This document shows positions 43,901-53,414 of a stretch of 64,000 bases of DNA, piece by piece. A program made the translations under genes and the position numbers. The notes under the pieces were generated by a model, which saw nothing but the letters and a program-made list of their open reading frames with translations, did no database searches and was not told where the DNA came from. Position 1 is the stretch's first letter; the number at the start of each line of letters is the position of its first letter. Location of the stretch: NCBI GenBank assembly GCA_029262455.1, contig JAJCZJ010000123.1, positions 1-64,000 on the forward strand. The letters run 5' to 3'. This stretch comes from Deltaproteobacteria bacterium (GTDB lineage Bacteria; Desulfobacterota; Binatia; HRBIN30; CADEER01).

Positions 43901-44931
43901 CGAGATTGGGCGGCGGTTAGAAATCCCCCGTCCACGAGGCCCGCGTACAGTGCCTCGGCGAACAAGCGGTGCGCACGTTCATTGGGATGAGGATCCATGT
44001 GCGCTACCCACATCGTGCGCGCATCGTGTCCGCGCAAAACTGGAAACGATTGGATGACTGGAATCCCTGCCCCCTCGGAATACTGTTGGATCTTCTCGTA
44101 CACGCGTTTGAACGGATGAAATAGATTGAGGTAGTACAGCGACGTGTGTTGGAACAGAACGACTGGGACTTCAGGGGTGCTGACCTCCGCCAGTCGATAC
44201 AGACTGTACTCGAACATTTCCCAAGCAAGCGGGTTGTGGAAGTAGTTGTCCAGCACCTCGTACAAGTGCGATCCTTTCGGAGGGCGCAGGAGATCGGCCA
44301 ACGACTGTAGGCGTGGCCAAGCCAATCGGACCAGGTAAGAAGGGGAATCGGAGTACCGCTCCAGGCGGTGCGCTTGGGAAAAGATCGCCCACTTTGTAAA
44401 CGAGCGACGATAGTTGAGGCCTTCGATGTCGTTGATCGTGCAACCGTAGACGACCAAGTGAGGTTGCAGCTTCATTCCCAGAGAAGCGAGACGATCGATC
44501 ACGCGCTTGATGTTCATTCCGGATACTCCGAGGTTCAATACTTCATAGCGGACGTCCTTGGACTGCTCGTTGAGCATGGTTTCGAGTAGACTCGCGTACG
44601 TGTTTGGGTACTCCACGCTCTGGCCCATGGCGATAGAGTCACCGATGAGGACGATCCGAAATACTCCGTCAGCTGGAGTATCGCTATAGTCCGGACCGCG
44701 GAATCCGTGCCGATTTGTCTTGTGAATCACTCCTTTGAAAAAGCCCTCGACGTTGGGGCTCGAGACATCAACCTTCGTCTTCAGGACGCGAACACCCGGA
44801 GGGGGTGGCGGCAAATGGCCGGGCACCACGGGATCTTGCCACAATAGCCGCCCTGCGACCTCGGTGAGAGCGCAAGCGGCGAAGATTCCGAACAGGACTA
44901 GGCCCAGTCGTTGGCCGACGTTGCGCCACAT
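43897..44931 (-). CDS. Membrane-anchored SGNH/GDSL hydrolase
   Basis: The 344-residue product starts with a membrane anchor or signal (about 9-25, LGLVLFGIFAACALTEVAG). An SGNH domain follows with block I IGDSIAMGQS, a Gly block (NLGVSGMN), the Asn block GCTINDIE and block V HMDPHPNERAH carrying the Asp-x-His. These fit a periplasmic esterase or acetyl-transferring enzyme similar to AlgJ/AlgX-type or OafA-associated proteins. It overlaps the acyltransferase gene by GTGA and is likely made with it for modification of a surface glycan. Confidence 0.85.
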   Translation of the reverse strand: MWRNVGQRLGLVLFGIFAACALTEVAGRLLWQDPVVPGHLPPPPPGVRVLKTKVDVSSPNVEGFFKGVIHKTNRHGFRGPDYSDTPADGVFRIVLIGDSIAMGQSVEYPNTYASLLETMLNEQSKDVRYEVLNLGVSGMNIKRVIDRLASLGMKLQPHLVVYGCTINDIEGLNYRRSFTKWAIFSQAHRLERYSDSPSYLVRLAWPRLQSLADLLRPPKGSHLYEVLDNYFHNPLAWEMFEYSLYRLAEVSTPEVPVVLFQHTSLYYLNLFHPFKRVYEKIQQYSEGAGIPVIQSFPVLRGHDARTMWVAHMDPHPNERAHRLFAEALYAGLVDGGFLTAAQSR

Positions 44932-45249
44932 GGCTCTCGGATACCCGGTTGAGCCTGGGAGTCAAGTTTGGCGAGACGCGGCGACTGGTCTGAAGGTTGG
45001 TGCGGCACAGACTTCGCTGACCTGAGTCGCTGTCGCAGGGCGAGCAGACTGCAGCGACGACGGTGTGTGGTGTCGCGTCTTGAAGATTGGCGGGTGCCAC
45101 TGGACCTGGGCCGCTGGACGTTGGTCGTATGCCCTTTGTACTACCGGTCCCGTAGCGTGTCGGATTTACAAGACGCTTCCGCTTGCTGAGGTTAAAGACG
45201 CCGACGGTGGCCGCATTCGATCGGCACGAGGATTGCTTTGTTCGTTGGG
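44932..45249. other. Gene-free stretch between divergent SGNH and MscS genes
   Basis: This is the divergent promoter region for the two flanking transcripts. No known RNA, repeat or additional gene was seen. A TTG at 45238 with GAGG upstream is an alternative start for the channel gene. Confidence 0.3.
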
Positions 45250-46935
45250 ATGGAACGACTTTGGGAAAGTGGAGTGTGTCGTCGGGGTGGCCGCGGTCTA
45301 TCGATCCTAGCGATTGCTCTTCTTTGCTGCGGCGTCGCTCTGCCGGCGTCAGGTCAGATTCCTGTCAGTGGAGGCAATCAATCGGCTTCGGTGATCTTGC
45401 AGCGCGGCGATGTCCTGACGCGCGCCAACGACGCCTTCGTCGAGGAATTGGATTATCGTGTCCGGCGCGACCGAGACAAATTCCCAAAGGGTTGGCTCAG
45501 CCGTGCCGAGGAGCGGTCAGCCGAGCTGCAATCGCGATTTTCCGAACGCGCCGAGCGGGTCGTCAACCGTTTGCGCGGCGACGGAGTTTTACAAGCCGAC
45601 GAGGTCGCATCGGAGCTCGGCGAGCTACGCAGTGACCTATTGAGCGAGTTTTCGATTGCACTCAGCGCGTACAAGGTGGGTAAGGAGGCGCCGCCATCGC
45701 GTCAGAACTTCGAATCGATTCTGGCGTATTCGCGCGCGATGTTGGAGTACACGTTTACCCAGCGCAACGGCCCGATCGACTTCCTGGCGATCGTTGCTGC
45801 CGTCTTGATCGGCTTAACGATTGCCTGGGTGATCTCGCGCGCGGCCGCGGCCGCCGCTGAAAGGCTGAGTGCGCGTGGGCAGGCTGCTGGTGCGGATATC
45901 GTACGGGCGTTTCGTGCGCCGCTATACTTGGCGGCCGCGTCGACGGGATTGTCCGTCGGCTTGTCCCGCTTTTGGGTTCCGGGCGCGGCCGAGGCTTTTG
46001 CCGGCGAGTTTACGCGCATCATCTTCCTCATCGGTGTCTTCTGGTTACTTTGGAATCTCTGCGACGTCGCCGGTCGGCTGCTTGGCTGGGCGATTCGGCG
46101 CACGTACATGCGCACGATCGACGACCACGCTTTGCTGGTGATCCGCCGCCTACTCAAGGTTGCAGTGGCGTCGGCCTTCTTTGCGCTCATGGTGCAGATG
46201 TTGCTGGACGCCGATCTCGCCAGTGTCCTGGCCGGCCTGGGGATCATCGGTGTTGCGCTCTACCTGATCCTGAAGGGCACGCTGGAAAATGTCGCGGCGG
46301 CTTTCACGATCTTCGGCGACCGACCCTTCCGCGTCGGCGACCTGGTAATCTACGATGGCGAGTGGGGGCACGTCGAAGACATCGGCTTTCGGTCGACGAA
46401 AATCCGCACTCTGCAAGATCACCTCATCACTGTGCCGAACGCTGTCTTGGTCGACGAGTCGATCCACAACGTCGGCGCTCGCGGCAAGATCCGGCGGCGT
46501 TTCCACATCGACCTACCCTACGACACCAAGCCGGCGAAGGTTCGCGAAGCGATCGACATTTTGCGAGACATCTTGTCGGAGTCGCAAGATGAGACCGACG
46601 CCTACAAGCCCCACGTCGTTTTCGAATCGTACGGCGCTCATTCGTTGCGGTTGTTGGTCCAGTACTTTTTCGGTCCGCCCGACTATTGGAAGGCCTTGGA
46701 GCACGACACTGAGATCAACTTGCAGATACTCGAGCGCTTCAACGAATCTGAGATCGAGTTCGCATTTCCGACCGAGACTCACATTCTCCAGACCGAAGCC
46801 GACGCCGAGCCTGCGATCCGCTTCATGGGTGATCGTGATCCGGAGGAATCTCGTGCCGCCGCCGGCGCCGACACAGATGGGACGCGACCGGACGATCCGG
46901 CAGCCAACCGGCACGATGACTCGGCATCGCGTTGA
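45250..46935 (+). CDS. MscS-family mechanosensitive ion channel
   Basis: The 561-residue product has a signal peptide (LSILAIALLCCGVALPASGQ), a periplasmic helical region of about 145 residues, and four or five membrane helices between about 180 and 345. An MscS core then follows. The pore helix region reads ASVLAGLGIIGVALYLILKGTLENVAAAF, and the beta domain has GDRPFRVGDLVIYDGEWGHVEDIGFRSTKIRT and ITVPNAVLVDESIHN. The C-terminal alpha/beta domain extends to about 515, and a disordered tail follows. It should open under membrane tension to release osmolytes on hypo-osmotic shock. It is an isolated gene convergent with the Lgt-like gene. Confidence 0.92.
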   Translation: MERLWESGVCRRGGRGLSILAIALLCCGVALPASGQIPVSGGNQSASVILQRGDVLTRANDAFVEELDYRVRRDRDKFPKGWLSRAEERSAELQSRFSERAERVVNRLRGDGVLQADEVASELGELRSDLLSEFSIALSAYKVGKEAPPSRQNFESILAYSRAMLEYTFTQRNGPIDFLAIVAAVLIGLTIAWVISRAAAAAAERLSARGQAAGADIVRAFRAPLYLAAASTGLSVGLSRFWVPGAAEAFAGEFTRIIFLIGVFWLLWNLCDVAGRLLGWAIRRTYMRTIDDHALLVIRRLLKVAVASAFFALMVQMLLDADLASVLAGLGIIGVALYLILKGTLENVAAAFTIFGDRPFRVGDLVIYDGEWGHVEDIGFRSTKIRTLQDHLITVPNAVLVDESIHNVGARGKIRRRFHIDLPYDTKPAKVREAIDILRDILSESQDETDAYKPHVVFESYGAHSLRLLVQYFFGPPDYWKALEHDTEINLQILERFNESEIEFAFPTETHILQTEADAEPAIRFMGDRDPEESRAAAGADTDGTRPDDPAANRHDDSASR

Positions 46936-46992
46936 AAAACAGGACGCGCGCTGCAAATGGTCTCGTCGGAGTCGCGTGCCGGGACTCGTTCG

Positions 46993-47811
46993 TCAGTTGT
47001 GCTGGGGGGGTCTCCTGATCAGGGAAAAGAAAACGAGGGCGACTCCGAACGCCACGGCCATTACGGCTGTGACCCACTGCAGCTGAGGCAGAGACCCCCA
47101 GTAAACGCGGGTGGCATCGTCGATCCGTAGCGGTTCGAGCGCGGCGCTCGATGCGCTGAAAAGGAATAGTAAGGTGAGTGCGAGTTGCCCGTCGAAACTT
47201 TTTCGACGGCGCATCCAGACGAGGATCGCGGCGATCGATAGGCCTGCCGCTGAGAAATAGAGTGGCAGCGGGTGAACCGGAAGTGATGCTGCGGCGTTGG
47301 GAGGTAAAATGCCTCGTTCGAGGTGTATCGCGTAAACGTAGCTCTTGGTGGACAGCGATATTCCCCACGGTAGGTCGCAGACTTCGCCGTAGCAGCAACC
47401 GTGTAGCAAGCAGCCAACCCGGGCGATGGCGATACCGATGCCCACCGCGGGCGCTAACCCGTCGGCGAAGCGGGCCAGCGGCAGTTTGAGGAAACGCAAG
47501 ACGAGAACGCTGCCGAGGACTGCACCGAGGATCGCGCCGGGGGCGTGTAGCGAACCGGAAGACAGACGCAGTGCGCTGGTCAGCGGTGATCTCAAATGTT
47601 GCCAGTTGGCCAAAACAAAGTGCAGTCGTCCACCGACCAGCGTGATCATGGCGATCAGGATCATTGCGAGAACGACTCGCCGCAGAGGCAGCCCTTCGCT
47701 ACGCACGGCCCAATAGGTTCCAAGAGAGGCTGCTGTCACTGCGGCGACGGAGACCATCAAATCGTGGCTCTGGATCGGCCCCAGCAGTGGTAGTTCAAGT
47801 CTAGGCCACAT
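46993..47811 (-). CDS. Prolipoprotein diacylglyceryl transferase-like (Lgt family) membrane protein
   Basis: The 272-residue product has seven or so membrane helices and Lgt-family features: GPIQSHDLMVSVAAVTAASLG at the start, GGRLHFVLANW, and IARVGCLLHGCCYGEVCDLPWG where canonical Lgt has GRIGNFINGE. YPLPLYFSA-type C-terminal helices (VHPLPLYFSAAGLSIAAI) complete it. Lgt transfers diacylglycerol to the lipobox Cys of prolipoproteins. The GCCYG variant is a divergent branch seen alongside standard Lgt in many genomes, so this may be a paralogue with another lipid acceptor rather than the housekeeping enzyme. Confidence 0.82.
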   Translation of the reverse strand: MWPRLELPLLGPIQSHDLMVSVAAVTAASLGTYWAVRSEGLPLRRVVLAMILIAMITLVGGRLHFVLANWQHLRSPLTSALRLSSGSLHAPGAILGAVLGSVLVLRFLKLPLARFADGLAPAVGIGIAIARVGCLLHGCCYGEVCDLPWGISLSTKSYVYAIHLERGILPPNAAASLPVHPLPLYFSAAGLSIAAILVWMRRRKSFDGQLALTLLFLFSASSAALEPLRIDDATRVYWGSLPQLQWVTAVMAVAFGVALVFFSLIRRPPQHN

Positions 47812-47936
47812 GAATCTCGTCGATCGCTGGTTTTCCGGCTAAGTCCATTTTTGGTCTAGTTCTCCCATTTTTCACTTGCGCATCGGGTGCGCTCTATTGC
47901 AACATCTGGGATTGGTTCTGGAGGGGAATAGGAATA

Positions 47937-50900
47937 ATGCGAAATCGTAACATTGGAGGGCTGGCGGCTCTGCTGTCGCTGGCGGGGTGTATTGCTGGGA
48001 GTGCATTGGCACAGACTTCGTTCGTCGCCTTTGAGAGCGGTCCGGTCCGGCCTCTCGCCTTAACCCCAGATGGGTCCACCTTGCTTGCCGTGAACATCCC
48101 GGACAACCGTCTCGAGATCTTTGATGTCGTCAGCGGCTCGATCTCTCATCGGGAGTCCGTGCCGGTCGGGATGGAGCCGGTTGCGGTTGCTGTTCGAACG
48201 AACGGCGAGGCCTGGGTCGTCAACTATCTCTCCGACAGCGTCAGTATCGTCGATCTCTCTTCGCCAGCGCATGTCACGCGGACCTTGTTTACGGGTGACG
48301 AACCGAGCGACATTGTGTTCGCCGGCACCGGCGGCAATCGCGCCTTCATTACGACGGCGCATCGCGGTCAGAACTCGCCATTCCCACGCTCGGAGTACAA
48401 CACCCCCGGCGTTGGTCGCGCCGATGTTTGGGTGTTCGATGCGCTCAACCTCGGGACTGGCGCGGGTGGCGATGCGCTCACCGTCGTCACTCTGTTTGGT
48501 GACAAGCCACGGGCACTCGCGGTCAGCCCGGACGGATCGAGTGTCTATGCCGGGATTTTTCACTCCGGCAACCAGACGACAGCGTTGGTCGAACCGCTGA
48601 TTTGTGACACCAGCACGTTCAATCTCAATAACGATATCGTCCAGGGCGCCTGTACCGTCGGCGGTGCTTCGATGCCCGGCGGCATACCGCTGCCGCATGT
48701 GAACCACGAAGATGAAGTGCGGCCCGAAACCGGACTGATCGTCAAACTGAATCGTGACGGTTCGAGCCCGGGCATCTGGCAGGACGAGCTAGGTCGCAAT
48801 TGGAATAACGCCGTACGCTTTGATCTCCCCGATCTCGACGTCTTCGAGATCGATGCAAACGCCAATCCTCCGGTCGAGATCGACAACTTTGCGAGCGTCG
48901 GAACGATCCTTTTCAACATGGTGACCAACCCTGTTTCGGGGAACATCTATGTATCGAACACCGATGCCCAGAATGACGTTCGCTTCGAAGGCCCCGGGAC
49001 TCTTGCGTCTACCGTGAAACCTGTTGGCGAGCCGGCGACCGTGCGTGGCAACCTTGCGCAATCTCGAATCAGCGTCATCGACGGTTCGGGCACGGTGACG
49101 CCGCGCCATCTCAACAAGCACATCACGTACAGCGATGTGCCCCAGCCAGTAGGTGTCGAGGACGACAGCCTCGCAACTCCGGTCGGTATGGCGGTGTCGG
49201 ACGACGGCACGACGCTCTACGTCGCGGCGTTCGGTTCGGCGAAGATCGGTGTGTTCGATACGACCGAGCTGGAGAACGATACCTTCGTGCCGGACTCCGC
49301 CGACCATATCGCTCTGAGCGGTGGCGGGGCTTCCGGTGTCGTTCTCGACGGCGACCGGCTGTTTACGATGACCCGCTTCAACAATTCGGTGGTCGTCGTC
49401 GACCTCAACCTGGGTGGCGTCGGCGCCGAGGTGCAGAGTGTATCGCTGCACAATCCCGAGCCGCAGAGCATCGTCGACGGCCGTCCGTTTCTCTATGATG
49501 CACGCCTCACCGGTAGTAACGGCGAGGCTTCGTGTTCGAGCTGTCACATTTTCGGTGACCTCGACAGTCTTGGGTGGGATCTGGGCAATCCCGATGACGA
49601 TGTCGTTGCCAATGCCAATCCGTTTGTCGGCGGTGGCGGGCCGTTTGAGTTCCATCCGATGAAGGGCCCGATGACGACGCAGAGCCTGCGCGGTCTAGCC
49701 AATATGGGGCCGCAGCACTGGCGCGGCGACCGTCAAGGCGATGAAGTGATGGCGTTCAACGCTTTCAATGTGGCGTTCCCCGGCCTGGTCGGCCGCGACG
49801 AGGGCGAGTTCACAACGGTCGAGATGCAAATGTTCACCGACTTCGCGTTGCAGCTGACCTATCCGCCCAACCCGATTCGCCAGCTGAGCAACGCCTTGCG
49901 CGCCGATGAGCAAGCCGGTTTCGACCGCTATTTTGGTGCCAATACCGACGGTGGAACGAACTGCAACGGTTGCCACACCCTCGCTCCGGTGAACGGCTTC
50001 TTCGGCGGCGACGGTCGTTCCTCGGTTGAGGGCGAGACGCAAGAGTTCAAGGTGCCGCACTTGCGCAATCAGTACCAGAAGATCGGAATGTTCGGCATGC
50101 CGAGCCTACCCGGCTTCCTCGATGGCGGTACTGCGCACACCGGCGACCAGATCCGCGGTTTTGGATTTCTGCACGACGGCGCTATCGACACGGTGCGCCG
50201 CTTTCTCAATCCGTTCACTTTCTCTTTGACGTCAACTGAACGCGATGAGCTGGAAGCCTTCATGATGGCCTACGATAGCGACCTGCCTCCGGTCGTCGGT
50301 CAGCAGGTCACGCGCACCGGTACCAACGGTGCGGCAGTCGATTCGGTGATCAATGGGGGTATCACGCTTGCCTCGCTATCCTATCCCTCCGAGCGCCTCG
50401 GTCCGGGTGCGACGATGTGTGACATCGTCGCCAAGGGTGTCGTCGCCGGCGAAGCGCGCGGATTCCTGCTCGATACGGGGACCGGAAACTTCCAGCCCGA
50501 CCGCGTCGCCGAGCCGCAAGTGACGATCGCGACCCTGCGATCGTTCACCAACACTGTGGGGCAAGAGATCACGTTTACTTGTGCGCCATTCGGTTCCGGG
50601 ACACGAATGGCACTCGACCGTGACGAAGACACGTTCTTTGATCGCGACGAGCTCGATGTCGGGACGGATCCCGCTGATCCGAACAATTTCCCAGGGCAAT
50701 GTGGCAACGGTGTCACCGAAGGTGGCGAGCAATGCGATGATGGCTCGCTCAATGGGACGGGTTCCTCGTGCTGTCGTGCGACTTGCCAGTTCAAGGCGAA
50801 CGGCGCCGCGAGTTGCGACGGCAACATTTGTACGAGGACGGACACGTGTACGGCCGGCGTTTGCTCGGCGGGTCCGTGTGCTGACGCCCAGGCGTGCACC

Positions 50901-50954
50901 TCGTGCGGCGGTGTCTGTGAGGACACCGGCAGCGAGTGCGTTTGTAACAACTAG
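47937..50954 (+). CDS. Secreted beta-propeller/diheme cytochrome c (peroxidase-like) with Cys-rich tail
   Basis: The ATG at 47937 follows GGAGGGG; a signal peptide ends near SALA/QTS. Of the 1005 residues, about 30-510 form a YVTN-type propeller (TPDGSTLLAVNIPDNRLEIFD, AVSPDGSSVYAGIF, AVSDDGTTLYVAAF). A cytochrome-c-peroxidase/MauG-like region follows with two heme c sites, CSSCH (533-537) and CNGCH (676-680). The C-terminus (about 920-1005) is a DUF4215-like Cys-rich repeat, CGNGVTEGGEQCDDGSLNG. It should be a periplasmic or surface redox protein, either reducing peroxide or passing electrons from a substrate bound by the propeller. It stands alone and is closed by a terminator hairpin. Confidence 0.87.
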   Translation: MRNRNIGGLAALLSLAGCIAGSALAQTSFVAFESGPVRPLALTPDGSTLLAVNIPDNRLEIFDVVSGSISHRESVPVGMEPVAVAVRTNGEAWVVNYLSDSVSIVDLSSPAHVTRTLFTGDEPSDIVFAGTGGNRAFITTAHRGQNSPFPRSEYNTPGVGRADVWVFDALNLGTGAGGDALTVVTLFGDKPRALAVSPDGSSVYAGIFHSGNQTTALVEPLICDTSTFNLNNDIVQGACTVGGASMPGGIPLPHVNHEDEVRPETGLIVKLNRDGSSPGIWQDELGRNWNNAVRFDLPDLDVFEIDANANPPVEIDNFASVGTILFNMVTNPVSGNIYVSNTDAQNDVRFEGPGTLASTVKPVGEPATVRGNLAQSRISVIDGSGTVTPRHLNKHITYSDVPQPVGVEDDSLATPVGMAVSDDGTTLYVAAFGSAKIGVFDTTELENDTFVPDSADHIALSGGGASGVVLDGDRLFTMTRFNNSVVVVDLNLGGVGAEVQSVSLHNPEPQSIVDGRPFLYDARLTGSNGEASCSSCHIFGDLDSLGWDLGNPDDDVVANANPFVGGGGPFEFHPMKGPMTTQSLRGLANMGPQHWRGDRQGDEVMAFNAFNVAFPGLVGRDEGEFTTVEMQMFTDFALQLTYPPNPIRQLSNALRADEQAGFDRYFGANTDGGTNCNGCHTLAPVNGFFGGDGRSSVEGETQEFKVPHLRNQYQKIGMFGMPSLPGFLDGGTAHTGDQIRGFGFLHDGAIDTVRRFLNPFTFSLTSTERDELEAFMMAYDSDLPPVVGQQVTRTGTNGAAVDSVINGGITLASLSYPSERLGPGATMCDIVAKGVVAGEARGFLLDTGTGNFQPDRVAEPQVTIATLRSFTNTVGQEITFTCAPFGSGTRMALDRDEDTFFDRDELDVGTDPADPNNFPGQCGNGVTEGGEQCDDGSLNGTGSSCCRATCQFKANGAASCDGNICTRTDTCTAGVCSAGPCADAQACTSCGGVCEDTGSECVCNN

Positions 50955-50960
50955 CGGGGT

Positions 50961-50988
50961 GGAGCCGGTGCGGTACTGCACCGGCTCC
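50961..50988. terminator. Hairpin between convergent cytochrome and CBS genes
   Basis: GGAGCCGGTGC (50961-50971) and GCACCGGCTCC (50978-50988) form a perfect 11-base-pair stem with a six-base loop, 7 bases after the cytochrome stop. The hairpin lies between convergent genes. It lacks a long T tract on the plus side but probably ends both transcripts. Confidence 0.75.
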
Positions 50989-51002
50989 TGCTCCTTCTAG
51001 AT

Positions 51003-51503
51003 CTACGATTGGCTGAGGGTTCCCTCGGCGACCAGTCGGGCGATGTCGAGGCTGCTGATGATGCCGACGAGATCTTCCCCGTCCATGACCAATACGCGGT
51101 GGAGATGTAGGCTAGTCATCTTCAGTGCGACCTCTTTGATCGGAGTGGTCGGGACGACGCTTACCGGCGTCGTAGCCATGACTTCGCGCACGGTGTGACC
51201 GGTGAGCTGCCCGGCTAAGGTTGTCGCCAACTCACTACTCTTGTCCCCGCTGCCGAGGGCATTGGCGAGTTCTTCGACGTGATCGGAGACGATTCCAGCG
51301 AGCGTTTCTTCCAGGACGGGAAATCGAACCAGGTCCGAGCGCGACACGATGCCGACGACATGCGGGCCGCCTGGGCGATTTTCAACGACGGGCGCACCGG
51401 AGATACGGTCGTGAATGAAAAGATCGGCGAGCTCCGACAACAGCATGTCGGGGGGGACCGTAATGAGTTTCGTTTGCATGATATCGCGCGCGAGTATTGC
51501 CAT
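51003..51503 (-). CDS. Tandem CBS-domain protein
   Basis: The 166-residue product consists of two CBS motifs: residues about 7-65 (TVPPDMLLSELADLFIHDRISGAPVVE, VVGIVSRSDLVRF) and about 110-162 (TPVSVVPTTPIKEVALKMTSLHLHRVLVMD, LVGIISSLDIARLV). They are joined by a helical insert of about 40 residues. Paired CBS domains bind adenine nucleotides and act as energy-sensing regulators. No attached effector domain is present, so it would regulate another protein. Its gene is convergent with the cytochrome gene and divergent from the GMC oxidoreductase gene. Confidence 0.9.
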   Translation of the reverse strand: MAILARDIMQTKLITVPPDMLLSELADLFIHDRISGAPVVENRPGGPHVVGIVSRSDLVRFPVLEETLAGIVSDHVEELANALGSGDKSSELATTLAGQLTGHTVREVMATTPVSVVPTTPIKEVALKMTSLHLHRVLVMDGEDLVGIISSLDIARLVAEGTLSQS

Positions 51504-51748
51504 CGTCAGGTTTCTTTCATCCTCGTTGGTAGAATTGCGAGTTGGCGATCAGTTCAGCGGATAACCGCTCGATGGAGTCTGCGCAATCCCTGGGGCTGTT
51601 CGCCGGGTAGGAGGTAGCGATCTGGTTGAGGCTCTTTGGCTTTCTGCGGAGCATGTCATGCACTAAATCCGACGGCAGCAACGATCCCTTCGTTTGTGCC
51701 GAGGGTTGTTGACAGGGCATAGGTTAGACACATCGAGGAGGGCATCGG

Positions 51749-53404
51749 ATGGGTAAGCGGGAAGAGTTCGACGTCTGCGTCATCGGGACGGGGGCGGGCG
51801 GCGGAGTTATGATCCAAGAGCTGACCGCTGCTGGGTTCCGCGTCGTTGCGCTGCAGCGTGGTCCGTTTCTGAAACCGGCGGATTTTCACGACGACGAGCT
51901 GCGTACGATGATTCGCGACGAGGTGTTTTCGTCCGATCAGGTCGAGACCTATCGATACGATGAGAACAGCCCGACCGAGACGGGACGCTTTAATTACATG
52001 GCGAACTGCGTCGGTGGCACGATGACCCATTGGGCGGCTTGGTCGTGGCGCTTTCGGCCGGACGAGTTCAAGGTCTTGTCGACCGAAGGCCCGGTCGCCG
52101 GAGCCAGCTTAGCTGATTGGCCGGTGTCCTACGATGAAATGGAGCCGTACTACGAACGTGCGGAGTGGGAATTCGGCGTTTCCGGCGATGCCGCCGCGAA
52201 TCCTTCCGGTGCGCCGCGCAAGAAGGGTTACCCGAATGCGCCGCACCCTGGGCGGGTGGCCAGTGATCGGATCGGCAAGGCGCTGCGCAAGCTCGGGCAC
52301 TATCCGTTCCCGACGCCGGTGGCGATCAACTCGAAGCCACATGGCGGGCGCCCCGAGTGTGCCTACGGCGGTTCATGTCTCGGCTACGGTTGTCCGATCG
52401 GAGCGAAGGCGACGACGCTGTCGGTGTGCATCCCGAAAGCGCTGGCCACGGGCAAGCTCGATCTTCGGGCCAATACGACGGCGCGCGAGGTCACGCTCAA
52501 CGACCGGGGGCAGGCGCGCAGCGTCCTCTATCTCGATGGCGACGGCAAAGAGCACGAGGTGTTTGCGCGTCACGTTGTCGTTTCCGGCAATGCGGTTGGA
52601 ACGCCGCACCTGCTCCAGATGTCTGCCAGTGGCCGCTTCCCAAACGGGCTGGGCAACTCGAGTGGGCTCGTCGGCCACAACCTCACGTTGCACCACATCG
52701 CGGCTGTTTCGTTCACCATCGATGAGCTGTCGCGGGCCAGCAGTGGTCTGCACTCGCACGTCGCCTTTGACGACTTCCACGCCAGCGATTCGAAGCGCGG
52801 CTTCATTCGCGGTGGCGTCGTCGCCGAGACAAACAGTGCCGTCAATCAGCCATTGATGTACGCGCTGACGACGCACATGGGTTGCGGCGAACGCAATTGG
52901 GGCAGCGACTTCAAGAAGTACTTGCGCCGTTTCCCGCGTTCGGTCGGTCTGGCGGCTGTGCTCGAAGATCTGCCGATGGACGTCAACCGCATCGATCTCG
53001 ATCCGCAGGTGAAGGACGGTCACGGATTGCCGGCGCCGCGCATCACGCATCGGCAGCATCCGAACGACTTTGCGATGAACCGCTGGTTTACCAAAAAGAT
53101 GATGGACGTTGCCGACGCCTCTGGAGCCATCGAGAAGTGGGATGCCGAATTCTACTCACTGCCGAACGAGCGCTCGGCGATGAAGGGCTTCATGCATTTT
53201 CACGGCACGTGCCGTATGGGCGACGATCCATCAAAGTCGGTGGTCGACCGTTGGTGCCGCAGTCACGACGTGAAAAACCTGTGGATGGTAGACGGCAGCG
53301 TCTTCCCAACTTCCGGCGGTTACAATCCGACGTTGACGATTCTAGCAAACGCCTACCGCGTCGCCGACCACTTCGTGCGCGAAGCGAAGCGTCAGAACGT
53401 TTGA
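51749..53404 (+). CDS. GMC-family oxidoreductase, large subunit
   Basis: The 551-residue product starts after GAGGAGG. It has an N-terminal FAD-binding Rossmann motif (VIGTGAGGGVMIQEL, about 11-25), the GMC signature region VGGTMTHWAAWSWRF, and ECAYGGSCLGYGCPIGAKAT, a Cys-rich block seen in gluconate- and fructose-dehydrogenase large subunits. The C-terminal catalytic pair is His485 (FHGTCRMG) and Asn526 (GGYNPTLTI). It should oxidise a sugar, polyol or alcohol in the periplasm and pass electrons to a cytochrome or quinone. The next gene, 10 bases downstream, encodes the matching small subunit. No cytochrome c subunit gene follows. Confidence 0.92.
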   Translation: MGKREEFDVCVIGTGAGGGVMIQELTAAGFRVVALQRGPFLKPADFHDDELRTMIRDEVFSSDQVETYRYDENSPTETGRFNYMANCVGGTMTHWAAWSWRFRPDEFKVLSTEGPVAGASLADWPVSYDEMEPYYERAEWEFGVSGDAAANPSGAPRKKGYPNAPHPGRVASDRIGKALRKLGHYPFPTPVAINSKPHGGRPECAYGGSCLGYGCPIGAKATTLSVCIPKALATGKLDLRANTTAREVTLNDRGQARSVLYLDGDGKEHEVFARHVVVSGNAVGTPHLLQMSASGRFPNGLGNSSGLVGHNLTLHHIAAVSFTIDELSRASSGLHSHVAFDDFHASDSKRGFIRGGVVAETNSAVNQPLMYALTTHMGCGERNWGSDFKKYLRRFPRSVGLAAVLEDLPMDVNRIDLDPQVKDGHGLPAPRITHRQHPNDFAMNRWFTKKMMDVADASGAIEKWDAEFYSLPNERSAMKGFMHFHGTCRMGDDPSKSVVDRWCRSHDVKNLWMVDGSVFPTSGGYNPTLTILANAYRVADHFVREAKRQNV

Positions 53405-53414
53405 GGAGGCCCTG

